52,346 nucleotides of DNA from contig DUNA01000004.1 of NCBI GenBank assembly GCA_012839605.1, forward strand, positions 1-52,346, given 5' to 3'. Below, piece after piece: positions 45,701 through 52,346 of the stretch (the first letter of the stretch is position 1; each line of letters opens with the position of its first letter). The notes below the pieces were generated by a model. The model was not told where the DNA came from, did not search any database, and saw only the letters and a program-made list of their open reading frames with translations. This DNA is from Bacteroidales bacterium. GTDB lineage: Bacteria; Bacteroidota; Bacteroidia; Bacteroidales; UBA932. The translations under genes were made by a program, and so were the position numbers.

Positions 45701-46621
45701 ATGAAAAACAAGTTTTTTTCCCGTGAACTAAAAATCGGATTGTTTGCAATCCTAATCATAGGTTCTCTCTATTTTACCATCCAGTTCTTGAAAGGGAGCG
45801 ATTTGTTCAGTGGAACAAGTACGTATTACGCTGCGTATAGCGATCTTGGAGGATTGGCACCCACCAGCCCCGTTTCTGTATTGGGCTTAACGGCAGGCAC
45901 AGTAGATGACATTCATTTTGATCAGCAGAACAAGCTGATGGTTGTGAAAATCAAATTGAAAAAGAATTTTTTACTGCCCAAAGGAACGGTAGCCGAAATT
46001 TACAGTGCAGATATTTTGGGCGGTAAAGCCATTCGTTTGTTGTTGAGCGATGCATCCAATCTCCATCGTTCCGGAGACACATTGGCTTCTGCCATACAAC
46101 GCGACATTACAAGCATCCTCACACAAGACTTGGGATTTATCAAAGAAGATATCACAAACTTGTTGTCAAAACTGGATGTAACGGTTACTCAAATCAACCA
46201 TTTGTTGGATGCGGAAAACAGAGAACAAGTTCAGGAAATTTTACAACACTTAAACCACTCCCTGAAAGATGTAAATACTTTTACAAAATCGCTGGCCGGT
46301 CATCAGAAAACGGTTGATCGAGTAATTACAGGGACAGATACGCTGTTTACAGAACTAAATAAGGCCGCAGACAAATTGGCCGGTACTTTACATCATTTTG
46401 AAGGAATTTCTTCTCAAATCAAAGAATCAGACGTAACCGGCATTTTAGACGGCCTCAAAGAACTGATAGACGGTTTAAACAACCCCGAGGGATCATTAAG
46501 TCAACTCACCTCCAATCCGGAATTGTACCACTCTGTCAACGATATTTTATCAAGAGCAGACTCTTTGATTCGCATGATTGGTGACAATCCTAAAAAATAT
46601 CTTAAGATTTCTGTTTTTTAA
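45701..46621 (+). CDS. MlaD-like MCE-domain lipid transport protein
   Basis: The 306-residue protein has an N-terminal membrane anchor (LKIGLFAILIIGSLYFTIQFL), then an MCE domain (SDLGGLAPTSPVSVLGLTAGTVDDIHF...GTVAEIYSADILGGKAIRLLL). A long helical, coiled-coil-like tail follows, with heptad-like INHLLDAENREQVQEILQHLNHSLKDV. MCE proteins form hexameric rings that move phospholipids between the two membranes with an MlaFE transporter. No MlaE, F or B gene is adjacent, so it works with genes elsewhere or alone. It is cotranscribed with the amidase. Confidence 0.88.
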   Translation: MKNKFFSRELKIGLFAILIIGSLYFTIQFLKGSDLFSGTSTYYAAYSDLGGLAPTSPVSVLGLTAGTVDDIHFDQQNKLMVVKIKLKKNFLLPKGTVAEIYSADILGGKAIRLLLSDASNLHRSGDTLASAIQRDITSILTQDLGFIKEDITNLLSKLDVTVTQINHLLDAENREQVQEILQHLNHSLKDVNTFTKSLAGHQKTVDRVITGTDTLFTELNKAADKLAGTLHHFEGISSQIKESDVTGILDGLKELIDGLNNPEGSLSQLTSNPELYHSVNDILSRADSLIRMIGDNPKKYLKISVF

Positions 46622-46833
46622 AAATTTCTTTTTTGTCTCAAATGTAGGTGAGTCAACGAAAAGCGATTATCGCAATTTTACACACAGCTGACTGTCAGGC
46701 ATTTAAGGCTTAAAGATTTTTTCTTGCTGATTATTAGGATGTTATTGAATTTTTGAAAATTCCAAACGTTTTTCATTTTTTTATCCCATTTTTTTCAACC
46801 ATTTTTGTATCAATTTAACCCCAAAAACCCAAT
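46622..46833. other. AT-rich region upstream of dnaA
   Basis: The 212 bases before dnaA hold a GCGAT-T-ATCGC palindrome (near 46663), one exact TTWTNCACA DnaA-box match (TTTTACACA, 46676-46684) and a CTGAC/GTCAG hairpin. A TTTAAGGCTTAAA inverted repeat with a T-run follows (46699-46725), possibly ending the MCE transcript. About 100 bases of A/T tracts come next. A near-match promoter box CATTTTTG lies at 46800-46807. It may be a dnaA control region; one box is too few to call an origin. Confidence 0.35.
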
Positions 46834-48249
46834 ATGTCCCTGTCACCACACAAAATTGTATGGAATAATTGCTTGTCTATTATCAAAGATAATATACAAT
46901 CTACAAGTTTTAGTACATGGTTTGAACCCATTGTGCCTCTTAAACTGAAGAACAATGTCCTTACAATTGAAGTGCCTTCTCATTTTTTCAGGGAATACAT
47001 AGAAGAGCATTTTATTGACCTTTTGGGGCACTGCCTTAGAAAAGAATTGGGCAATTCGGCAAAATTGGAGTACTACGTGAAAGTAGATTCTCACAGTAAA
47101 GGAGTTCCCATGCCCCATCAAGAACAGGGGCAATATCAAAACAGATCTATCCCTTTCACAAGGATTAACAAAGATGAAGTGGCCAGTCCTTATGTAGTAC
47201 CCGGATTGCGTCAAGTAAAAATCAATCCGCAATTGAACCCGGCTTATTCCTTCAATAATTTTGTAGAAGGTGCGTGTAACAAACTGGCCAGAACGGCCGG
47301 GATGAGTATTGCTGAAAAACCGGGAGGCCCTTTCAACCCCTTATTTATCTATGGCAAATCCGGTTTGGGTAAAACACACCTGGCACAAGCTATAGGAATA
47401 GAAGTGAAAAAGAAGCTTCCTGAAAAAATAGTGCTGTACGTTTCTGCCAATCTTTTTCAAATCCAATTTATGGATGCTGTCAATATCAAAAACAAATTGA
47501 CAGACTTCATGCGGTTTTATCAAATGATTGATATTTTGATCATAGATGACGTGCAAGATTTTGCAGGAAAACCGGGAACTCAAAATGCCTATTTTAATAT
47601 TTTCAACCATTTGCATCAATCAGGTAAACAACTGATTCTCACAAGCGATAAAGCTCCGGTTGATTTGAAAGACTTGGACGACAGGCTGCTTTCTCGTTTT
47701 AAGTGGGGACTTTCTGCAGAATTGCAATCTCCCGATTATCCTACACGGTTGGCCATCTTAGAAAAGAAAGCGTACAATGAAGGAGTTGAAGTGCCTGCAG
47801 AAGTATTGGAATTTATAGCGCGCCAAGTAACAACAAACGTTCGAGAAATTGAAGGTACTTTCTGCTCTTTGTTGGCGCAATCAACCATAAACAAAAAACC
47901 CATCACTATGCAATTGGCACGTGTTATTACAGATCGCTTGGTAAATAACACGCCAAAAGAAATTACTGTACAAGAAATCAAAAAGGCAGTTTGTCAATAT
48001 TTTGATATAGCACCGGACGTTCTCTTGTCAAAAACACGCAAACGTGAAATTTGTCAAGCCAGACAAATTGCCATGTATCTTAGCAGAAACCACACCAAAA
48101 ATTCCTTATCTACCATTGGATCGCTAGTCGGTGGCAAAGATCACGCTACCGTATTGCATTCTTGCAACACAGTCAACAATCTGATGGATACGGATCGCAT
48201 GTTCCGTCAATACGTGACAGATATTGAAAAACAGCTGAAAAACGGTTAA
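46834..48249 (+). CDS. dnaA: Chromosomal replication initiator DnaA
   Basis: The 471-residue protein has domain I (IVWNNCLSIIKDNIQSTSFSTWFEPI) and a short variable domain II. The AAA+ domain III carries Walker A FIYGKSGLGKTHLAQAIG near residue 172 and Walker B DILIIDDVQDFAGKPGTQ. Domain IV, the double-stranded DNA-binding part, includes the signature GGKDHATVLHSCNTV. It opens the replication origin and also acts as a regulator. A possible promoter CATTTTTG lies at 46800-46807. pepD follows 12 bases after the stop. Confidence 0.97.
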   Translation: MSLSPHKIVWNNCLSIIKDNIQSTSFSTWFEPIVPLKLKNNVLTIEVPSHFFREYIEEHFIDLLGHCLRKELGNSAKLEYYVKVDSHSKGVPMPHQEQGQYQNRSIPFTRINKDEVASPYVVPGLRQVKINPQLNPAYSFNNFVEGACNKLARTAGMSIAEKPGGPFNPLFIYGKSGLGKTHLAQAIGIEVKKKLPEKIVLYVSANLFQIQFMDAVNIKNKLTDFMRFYQMIDILIIDDVQDFAGKPGTQNAYFNIFNHLHQSGKQLILTSDKAPVDLKDLDDRLLSRFKWGLSAELQSPDYPTRLAILEKKAYNEGVEVPAEVLEFIARQVTTNVREIEGTFCSLLAQSTINKKPITMQLARVITDRLVNNTPKEITVQEIKKAVCQYFDIAPDVLLSKTRKREICQARQIAMYLSRNHTKNSLSTIGSLVGGKDHATVLHSCNTVNNLMDTDRMFRQYVTDIEKQLKNG

Positions 48250-48261
48250 ACACATTTTACC

Positions 48262-49713
48262 ATGAAAATTCCGGAACCCAAATCTGTATTTCATTATTTT
48301 TTTGAAATATGTAAAATCCCACGTGAAAGCGGCAACGAAGCCGGTATGACCCGCTATCTGGAACAATTTGCCATAGAAAGAAACTTAGCTTACAAAACAG
48401 ATGCAATAGGAAATGTTGTCATCAGCAAGCCGGCATCACCCGGTAAAGAAGACAGACCCGGCGTTATTTTACAAAGCCATACAGATATGGTATGCGAGAA
48501 AAACGAAGGCACTGTATTTGATTTTGCAAAAGACCCCATAACCTGTTACATAGAAGACGGCTGGCTAAAAGCAGAGGGTACAACCTTGGGAGCAGACGAC
48601 GGCATAGGTGTAGCTGCCCAATTGGCTGTACTGGAAGACGATTCTTTGGAACACGGTCCCTTGGAGTGCCTGTTTACCGTAGAAGAAGAAACGGGTTTGG
48701 ATGGAGCCAGAGTTGTTGCTCCCGGATTTATGACGGGCAGCATCTTGCTCAACTTGGACTCAGAGGATGAAGGAGAAATATTCATAGGCTGCGCGGGTGG
48801 AGTGGATACCTCGGCTTATTTTTCTTACACAACAGTTCCGGCTCCCTATGCTGAAAGTGGTGTAGCTTTGAAAGTAGGCATTTCAGGAGGCACGGGAGGA
48901 CATAGCGGAGATGAAATCCACAAAGACATTTGCAATGCAGTACAAACATTGGCTCGCTTTTTATGGAATGCCGCAGAGCGTTTTCATTTTGGCATAAGCC
49001 ACATTTCAGGAGGCAACAAACGAAATGCCATAGCACGTGAAGCCTCTGCTGTCTGTGTTTTGCATGAAAAAGACGCAGAAGCATTCAAAGATTTCTTTCA
49101 GACACTTTCGTCTGAATGGGAAAAAGAACATAAACATACAGATCCGCAACTGACCGGAAATATTGAAGAAGTTCCCATCCCGGACAGGTGCATAGATGAA
49201 GAAACAGCAGAACGCCTTGTAGCTGCTCTCTACTCTTGCCCTCATGGTGTCCTGTCCATGAGTAAAGAAATACCGGAACTTGTTGAAACTTCTACAAATT
49301 TGGCTTCTGTACGTATGGATCAAGAAAAACAAATCATACGTATAGGAACAAGCCAACGTAGCGCTTTAAACTCTGCCAGAAAAAATGCGGCTTCACGAAT
49401 AGAATCTCTTTTCCGCTTAGCAGGGGCAAAGGTAACCCATGAAGGAGAATATCCGGGGTGGGCACCCAATCCTAATTCCCCCGTACTGAAGGTGAGTGAA
49501 AAGGCATATATGGACTTGTTCAAAACACCGGCAAAGGTTAAAGCCATTCATGCCGGATTGGAATGCGGTATTTTCCTAGATGCTTTTCCACATTTAGATA
49601 TGATTTCTTTCGGACCTACCATTAAAGGAGCTCACTCTCCCGACGAAAGATTGGATATAGCCACTACTCAAAAATTTTGGGACCTGCTTCTAGAGATTTT
49701 AAAACGCATATAG
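48262..49713 (+). CDS. pepD: Aminoacyl-histidine dipeptidase (M20 family)
   Basis: This 483-residue cytosolic metallopeptidase cleaves Xaa-His and other dipeptides. The metal site is built from LQSHTDMVCEKN, then TTLGADDGIGVA, VEEETGLDGA (catalytic Glu pair), LLNLDSEDEGEIFIGCAGG and the late AIHAGLECGIF and GPTIKGAHSPDE. The length is typical of the PepD branch. It lies between dnaA and rpe, all on one strand with short gaps. Confidence 0.95.
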   Translation: MKIPEPKSVFHYFFEICKIPRESGNEAGMTRYLEQFAIERNLAYKTDAIGNVVISKPASPGKEDRPGVILQSHTDMVCEKNEGTVFDFAKDPITCYIEDGWLKAEGTTLGADDGIGVAAQLAVLEDDSLEHGPLECLFTVEEETGLDGARVVAPGFMTGSILLNLDSEDEGEIFIGCAGGVDTSAYFSYTTVPAPYAESGVALKVGISGGTGGHSGDEIHKDICNAVQTLARFLWNAAERFHFGISHISGGNKRNAIAREASAVCVLHEKDAEAFKDFFQTLSSEWEKEHKHTDPQLTGNIEEVPIPDRCIDEETAERLVAALYSCPHGVLSMSKEIPELVETSTNLASVRMDQEKQIIRIGTSQRSALNSARKNAASRIESLFRLAGAKVTHEGEYPGWAPNPNSPVLKVSEKAYMDLFKTPAKVKAIHAGLECGIFLDAFPHLDMISFGPTIKGAHSPDERLDIATTQKFWDLLLEILKRI

Positions 49714-49715
49714 TT

Positions 49716-50357
49716 ATGGGAAAAGTGTCTGTATCTATGTTGTCAGCCGACTTTGGCCATTTGGCCCAGTCTTGCCAAATGGTTAACGAGAGTGCCGCGT
49801 GGGGATTTCATTTGGACATCATGGACGGAGTTTTTGTACCAAACATCTCTTATGGATTTCCCATTATAGAAGCCATTGCGTTGTATGCAAAAAAACCGTT
49901 GGACGCCCACTTGATGACTGTAGAGCCATGGCGTTATTACGAACGGTACAAAAAGATAGGAATTGACTGGCTTACTGTCCATTACGAAGCATGCCCCCAT
50001 TTGAACAGAGATTTGCAAGAAATCAGAAGATTGGGTATGAAAGCAGGAGTATCCATCAACCCGGCTACACCCGTATCTGTTTTGGAGCAGGCCGTTTATT
50101 ATGCAGATTTGGTGTTAATCATGTCTGTAAATCCCGGATTTGGTGGTCAAGCTTTCATTGAAAGCTCTTACGAAAAAATTGAGCAACTCTGCCGCATGAG
50201 AGAAGAGAAAAATCTTCGTTTTCTTATTCAGGTAGATGGTGGAGTCAATGATAGTAGAGCAGAGATTTTGTACGAAAAAGGAGCCGATATTTTGGTTGCC
50301 GGCAGTTACGTCTTTTCAGCAAAAGACCCTGCTGCAGCCATTCTCACCATTTCTTAA
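49716..50357 (+). CDS. rpe: Ribulose-phosphate 3-epimerase
   Basis: The 213-residue TIM barrel interconverts ribulose-5-phosphate and xylulose-5-phosphate in the pentose phosphate pathway. Motifs are SVSMLSADFGHL, GFHLDIMDGVFVPNISYGF, AHLMTVEPWRYYE, LIMSVNPGFGGQAFIES and the closing QVDGGVNDSRAEIL with GADILVAGSYVF. I start it at ATG 49716, two bases after the pepD stop. The frame opens earlier, but only inside pepD. Confidence 0.96.
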   Translation: MGKVSVSMLSADFGHLAQSCQMVNESAAWGFHLDIMDGVFVPNISYGFPIIEAIALYAKKPLDAHLMTVEPWRYYERYKKIGIDWLTVHYEACPHLNRDLQEIRRLGMKAGVSINPATPVSVLEQAVYYADLVLIMSVNPGFGGQAFIESSYEKIEQLCRMREEKNLRFLIQVDGGVNDSRAEILYEKGADILVAGSYVFSAKDPAAAILTIS

Positions 50358-50358
50358 A

Positions 50359-51018
50359 TCAAGGCGTGAGCGTGGCCAACAAAGTTTCACACCCCCAAAC
50401 TTTTTGACCCAATTCCACATGAACTTCTGCATCTAAAGGAATGAGTATATCAAGTCTGGAACCAAACTTGATAATCCCCATTTCACTTCCCTGCAAAACT
50501 TGCTTCCCCTTTTGTGCCTTGCATACTATGCGCCTGGCAATAAGGCCGGCTACTTGGCGCACCCCTACTGTATGATTTCCTTGATGGATAAAAACAGCAG
50601 TGTGTTCATTTTTTTCAGAAGATTTTGGATGCCAGGCTACCATTTTTTCTCCCGGATGGTATTTGTAATAGGCAATTGTACCGCTACAGGGATACCAATT
50701 GACATGCACATTAAAAATGTTCATGAAGATAGAAATCTGCAATCGTTTCTCCTGCAAGAATTCGTTTACCATAACCTCTTCTATCATCACAATCTTTCCA
50801 TCTGCCGGGGCAACTACTCCGTTGTCTTCAATACGTATGTTTCTGTTTGGGATGCGAAAGAAAACAAGCAATTGAAGTATCAAATAGGTGGCTGCCAATC
50901 CGTAGATCACATAAACCCAAGTGTTTTGCACAGAAAAAACAAGCAATGCTCCCAATACAATACCTAGAAATGCAATGACCACAATAAAACTTCCTATACC
51001 TTCCTTATGTATTCTCAT
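50359..51018 (-). CDS. psd: Phosphatidylserine decarboxylase proenzyme
   Basis: The 219-residue short-form enzyme makes phosphatidylethanolamine from phosphatidylserine at the membrane. Two membrane spans (FIVVIAFLGIVLGALLVF; VYVIYGLAATYLILQLLVFF) precede APADGKIV, ISIFMNIFNVHVNWYP and the self-cleavage site GIIKFGSRLDI. Cleavage there turns Ser187 into the pyruvoyl group. The start is ATG 51018, two bases after the cdsA stop. The frame is open to 51045, inside cdsA. Confidence 0.94.
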   Translation of the reverse strand: MRIHKEGIGSFIVVIAFLGIVLGALLVFSVQNTWVYVIYGLAATYLILQLLVFFRIPNRNIRIEDNGVVAPADGKIVMIEEVMVNEFLQEKRLQISIFMNIFNVHVNWYPCSGTIAYYKYHPGEKMVAWHPKSSEKNEHTAVFIHQGNHTVGVRQVAGLIARRIVCKAQKGKQVLQGSEMGIIKFGSRLDILIPLDAEVHVELGQKVWGCETLLATLTP

Positions 51019-51020
51019 TT

Positions 51021-51863
51021 TTACAAAACCATATGATAGACCCACAATACATATACTATAGCTATGGGAAACGCTATAAGCGCTCCGTCAAACCTATCTA
51101 GCAATCCGCCGTGCCCCGGCATGATTGTTCCCGTATCTTTTACACCAAAACTTCTTTTCATGACAGACTCTATCAAATCTCCGAGTACACCAAATACAGC
51201 TATCAGCAAAGCCAATACTAGGTAATGAATAAGAGCTAAAGTCAAGGGGTTCCATACATACAATAGTACGCCGGCCAACTGAGCAAACACAATACTCCCT
51301 ACAAAACCCTCCCAAGATTTTTTTGGAGAAATTCTGGGAAACAACTTGTGTCCTCTCTTTTGTCCAAACCCCATACCTATAAGGTATCCCCCAATATCCG
51401 ACGCCCATAATAAAATGAAAAGCGTTAACAGTCTTACTCCCTCAAAAGTGCCTGTTGGGTGATTTGTCAAAAAATTAAACAGAGAAAAGGGTACTGCAAT
51501 GTACAACAAAGGAAGAAAAAGAAAAGCCGCGCGCTGTAACAACGTATCCGATTTGTTGTATAAAACAGTAATCCATATGGCTACAATGGGAAGAGGAATA
51601 AGAAACAGCAAAAAACGGGCTTCTTCTATTCCGTATCCTGTCATGACAAAACTTGTAAGAAATAAGAGTCCGGCAGCTAACAAGCCAAAGAATTGCCCCC
51701 ATTTGTTCCAACTACCCAAAGACATACGGTAAAATTCGAATACCATTATGCCCATACAGACAAGCATCAAGCCGGCATAACCCAATGGGTGCAAAAGCAA
51801 CCCCAACAACATGAGCACAACAAAGACGAAACCGCTTAATGTTCTTTTAAGTAACGTATTCAC
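51021..51863 (-). CDS. cdsA: Phosphatidate cytidylyltransferase
   Basis: The 280-residue multi-span membrane enzyme makes CDP-diacylglycerol, the precursor for phosphatidylserine. The C-terminal family signature is complete: ESVMKRSFGVKDTGTIMPGHGGLLDRFDG, preceded by LLWASDIGGYLIGMGFGQKRGHKLFPRISPKKSWEG. It is flanked by ftsH (six bases upstream) and psd, which uses the downstream product, so ftsH-cdsA-psd is one unit. Confidence 0.95.
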   Translation of the reverse strand: MNTLLKRTLSGFVFVVLMLLGLLLHPLGYAGLMLVCMGIMVFEFYRMSLGSWNKWGQFFGLLAAGLLFLTSFVMTGYGIEEARFLLFLIPLPIVAIWITVLYNKSDTLLQRAAFLFLPLLYIAVPFSLFNFLTNHPTGTFEGVRLLTLFILLWASDIGGYLIGMGFGQKRGHKLFPRISPKKSWEGFVGSIVFAQLAGVLLYVWNPLTLALIHYLVLALLIAVFGVLGDLIESVMKRSFGVKDTGTIMPGHGGLLDRFDGALIAFPIAIVYVLWVYHMVL

Positions 51864-51869
51864 CTTTGT

Positions 51870-52346
51870 TTATGCTTTAATTTCTTCTATTACGGGACGT
51901 TTTCCAAAAATGGCTTCCAGGTCGTCAGAAAACAGTACTTCTTTTTCCAGGAGCGACTCTGCCAGTTTTACGAAACCTTCCTTGTTTTGTGATAAAATGT
52001 CACGAGCCGTATTGTAAGCATTGTCAATAATACGCTTCACTTCTTTATCTATCAACTGGGCTGTTTCTTCACTGTATGGTTTGTTGAAATTGAGTCCTGC
52101 GCTTTCTGTGGAATCATAAAAAGAAACGTTTCCTATCTTATCACTCATTCCAAAGTAAGCTACCATAGCATAAGCCTGACGTGTTACTTTTTCCAGATCG
52201 TTCATGGCGCCTGTGGAAATAGTTCCAATCATCAGTTCTTCTGCCGCTCTTCCTCCCAATGCAGATGCCATTTCATCCATCATCTGCTCTACTGTGGTAA
52301 TAGCTCTTTCTTCCGGTAAGTACCAAGCAGCTCCCAATGCACGACC
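51870..52346 (-). CDS. ftsH: ATP-dependent zinc metalloprotease FtsH, C-terminal part
   Basis: The last 158 residues of FtsH; the gene runs off the right edge, so the start and AAA+ domain are not visible. The visible part begins GRALGAAWYLPEE, just after where the HExxH motif would lie. It continues through MASALGGRAAEELMIG and the third zinc ligand Asp in GAMNDLEKVTRQAYAM, ending FGKRPVIEEIKA. FtsH is a membrane-bound protease for quality control and regulated turnover; in E. coli it controls LPS synthesis, which fits its place beside lipid genes. Confidence 0.96.
   Translation of the reverse strand, partial: GRALGAAWYLPEERAITTVEQMMDEMASALGGRAAEELMIGTISTGAMNDLEKVTRQAYAMVAYFGMSDKIGNVSFYDSTESAGLNFNKPYSEETAQLIDKEVKRIIDNAYNTARDILSQNKEGFVKLAESLLEKEVLFSDDLEAIFGKRPVIEEIKA

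Noticed and set aside
78-46645. 14-base string TTTTTGTCTCAAAT found both near 78-91 and near 46630-46645
   Set aside because: A few 14-mer repeats are expected by chance in 52 kb, and the sites share no wider similarity.
1-52346. CRISPR arrays, insertion sequences, prophage, restriction or toxin-antitoxin systems
   Set aside because: No evenly spaced repeats, transposase or recombinase motifs, terminal inverted repeats or defence-protein signatures were seen on either strand; the gene content is housekeeping.

Overview
The window is 52.3 kb of ordinary, gene-dense chromosome from a member of the Bacteroidetes, most likely order Bacteroidales. The evidence is: many copies of the Bacteroidetes -7 promoter box TAnnTTTG; near absence of Shine-Dalgarno sequences; the rpmB-rpmG-DUF4295-ftsY cluster; the tsaD/tamB and lptD/amidase divergent pairs; a Rho factor with a long disordered insertion; a pyruvate phosphate dikinase; the ftsH-cdsA-psd cluster; and small lineage-typical proteins (DUF4295, DUF4199, DUF1573). 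Genus cannot be fixed from sequence alone. There are no rRNA genes, insertion sequences, phage genes or CRISPR arrays; one tRNA (Val, UAC) is present.

Layout. 1-480: the end of an unknown gene, a SPOR-domain remnant cut off by in-frame stops, a hairpin and tRNA-Val. 509-8296: folC, divergent from phoH, ppdK, then galE-dgt. 8307-11081: two tandem serpin lipoproteins and rubredoxin on the minus strand. 11144-15789: tldD-pmbA-nhaC-slyD. 15775-21328: tsaD and tamB, divergent. 21341-30000: a minus-strand translation and secretion block in at least three transcription units (thrS-infC-rpmI-rplT-lepB; rpmB-rpmG-DUF4295; ftsY-pheT). 30069-36555: DUF4199 and a GT2 glycosyltransferase, lpd, secA, ferredoxin. 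36641-41739: DUF1573, meaB, a 10-TM metal exporter-like protein, and rho. 41810-46621: lptD divergent from an amidase-MCE pair. 46834-52346: dnaA, pepD, rpe, then psd, cdsA and the end of ftsH on the minus strand.

How the genes work together. Most are housekeeping: translation (thrS, infC, rpmI, rplT, rpmB, rpmG, pheT, tsaD), secretion and envelope building (secA, ftsY, lepB, tamB, lptD, MCE protein, amidase, cdsA, psd, ftsH), central metabolism (ppdK, galE, rpe, lpd, folC) and control of transcription or replication (rho, dnaA). The accessory flavour comes from the paired serpins and the His-rich metal transporter.

I found no new multi-gene defence or mobile system. The most interesting signals concern gene expression. 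At five or six genes a TAnnTTTG box lies only 4-7 bases before the start codon, which predicts leaderless or nearly leaderless mRNAs. infC starts at an ATC codon preceded by a rare perfect AGGAGG. The lptD/amidase start codons are 15 bp apart with interleaved promoters whose transcripts should be complementary at their 5' ends. Rho carries a hexapeptide-repeat disordered tract plus an AT-hook-like motif.
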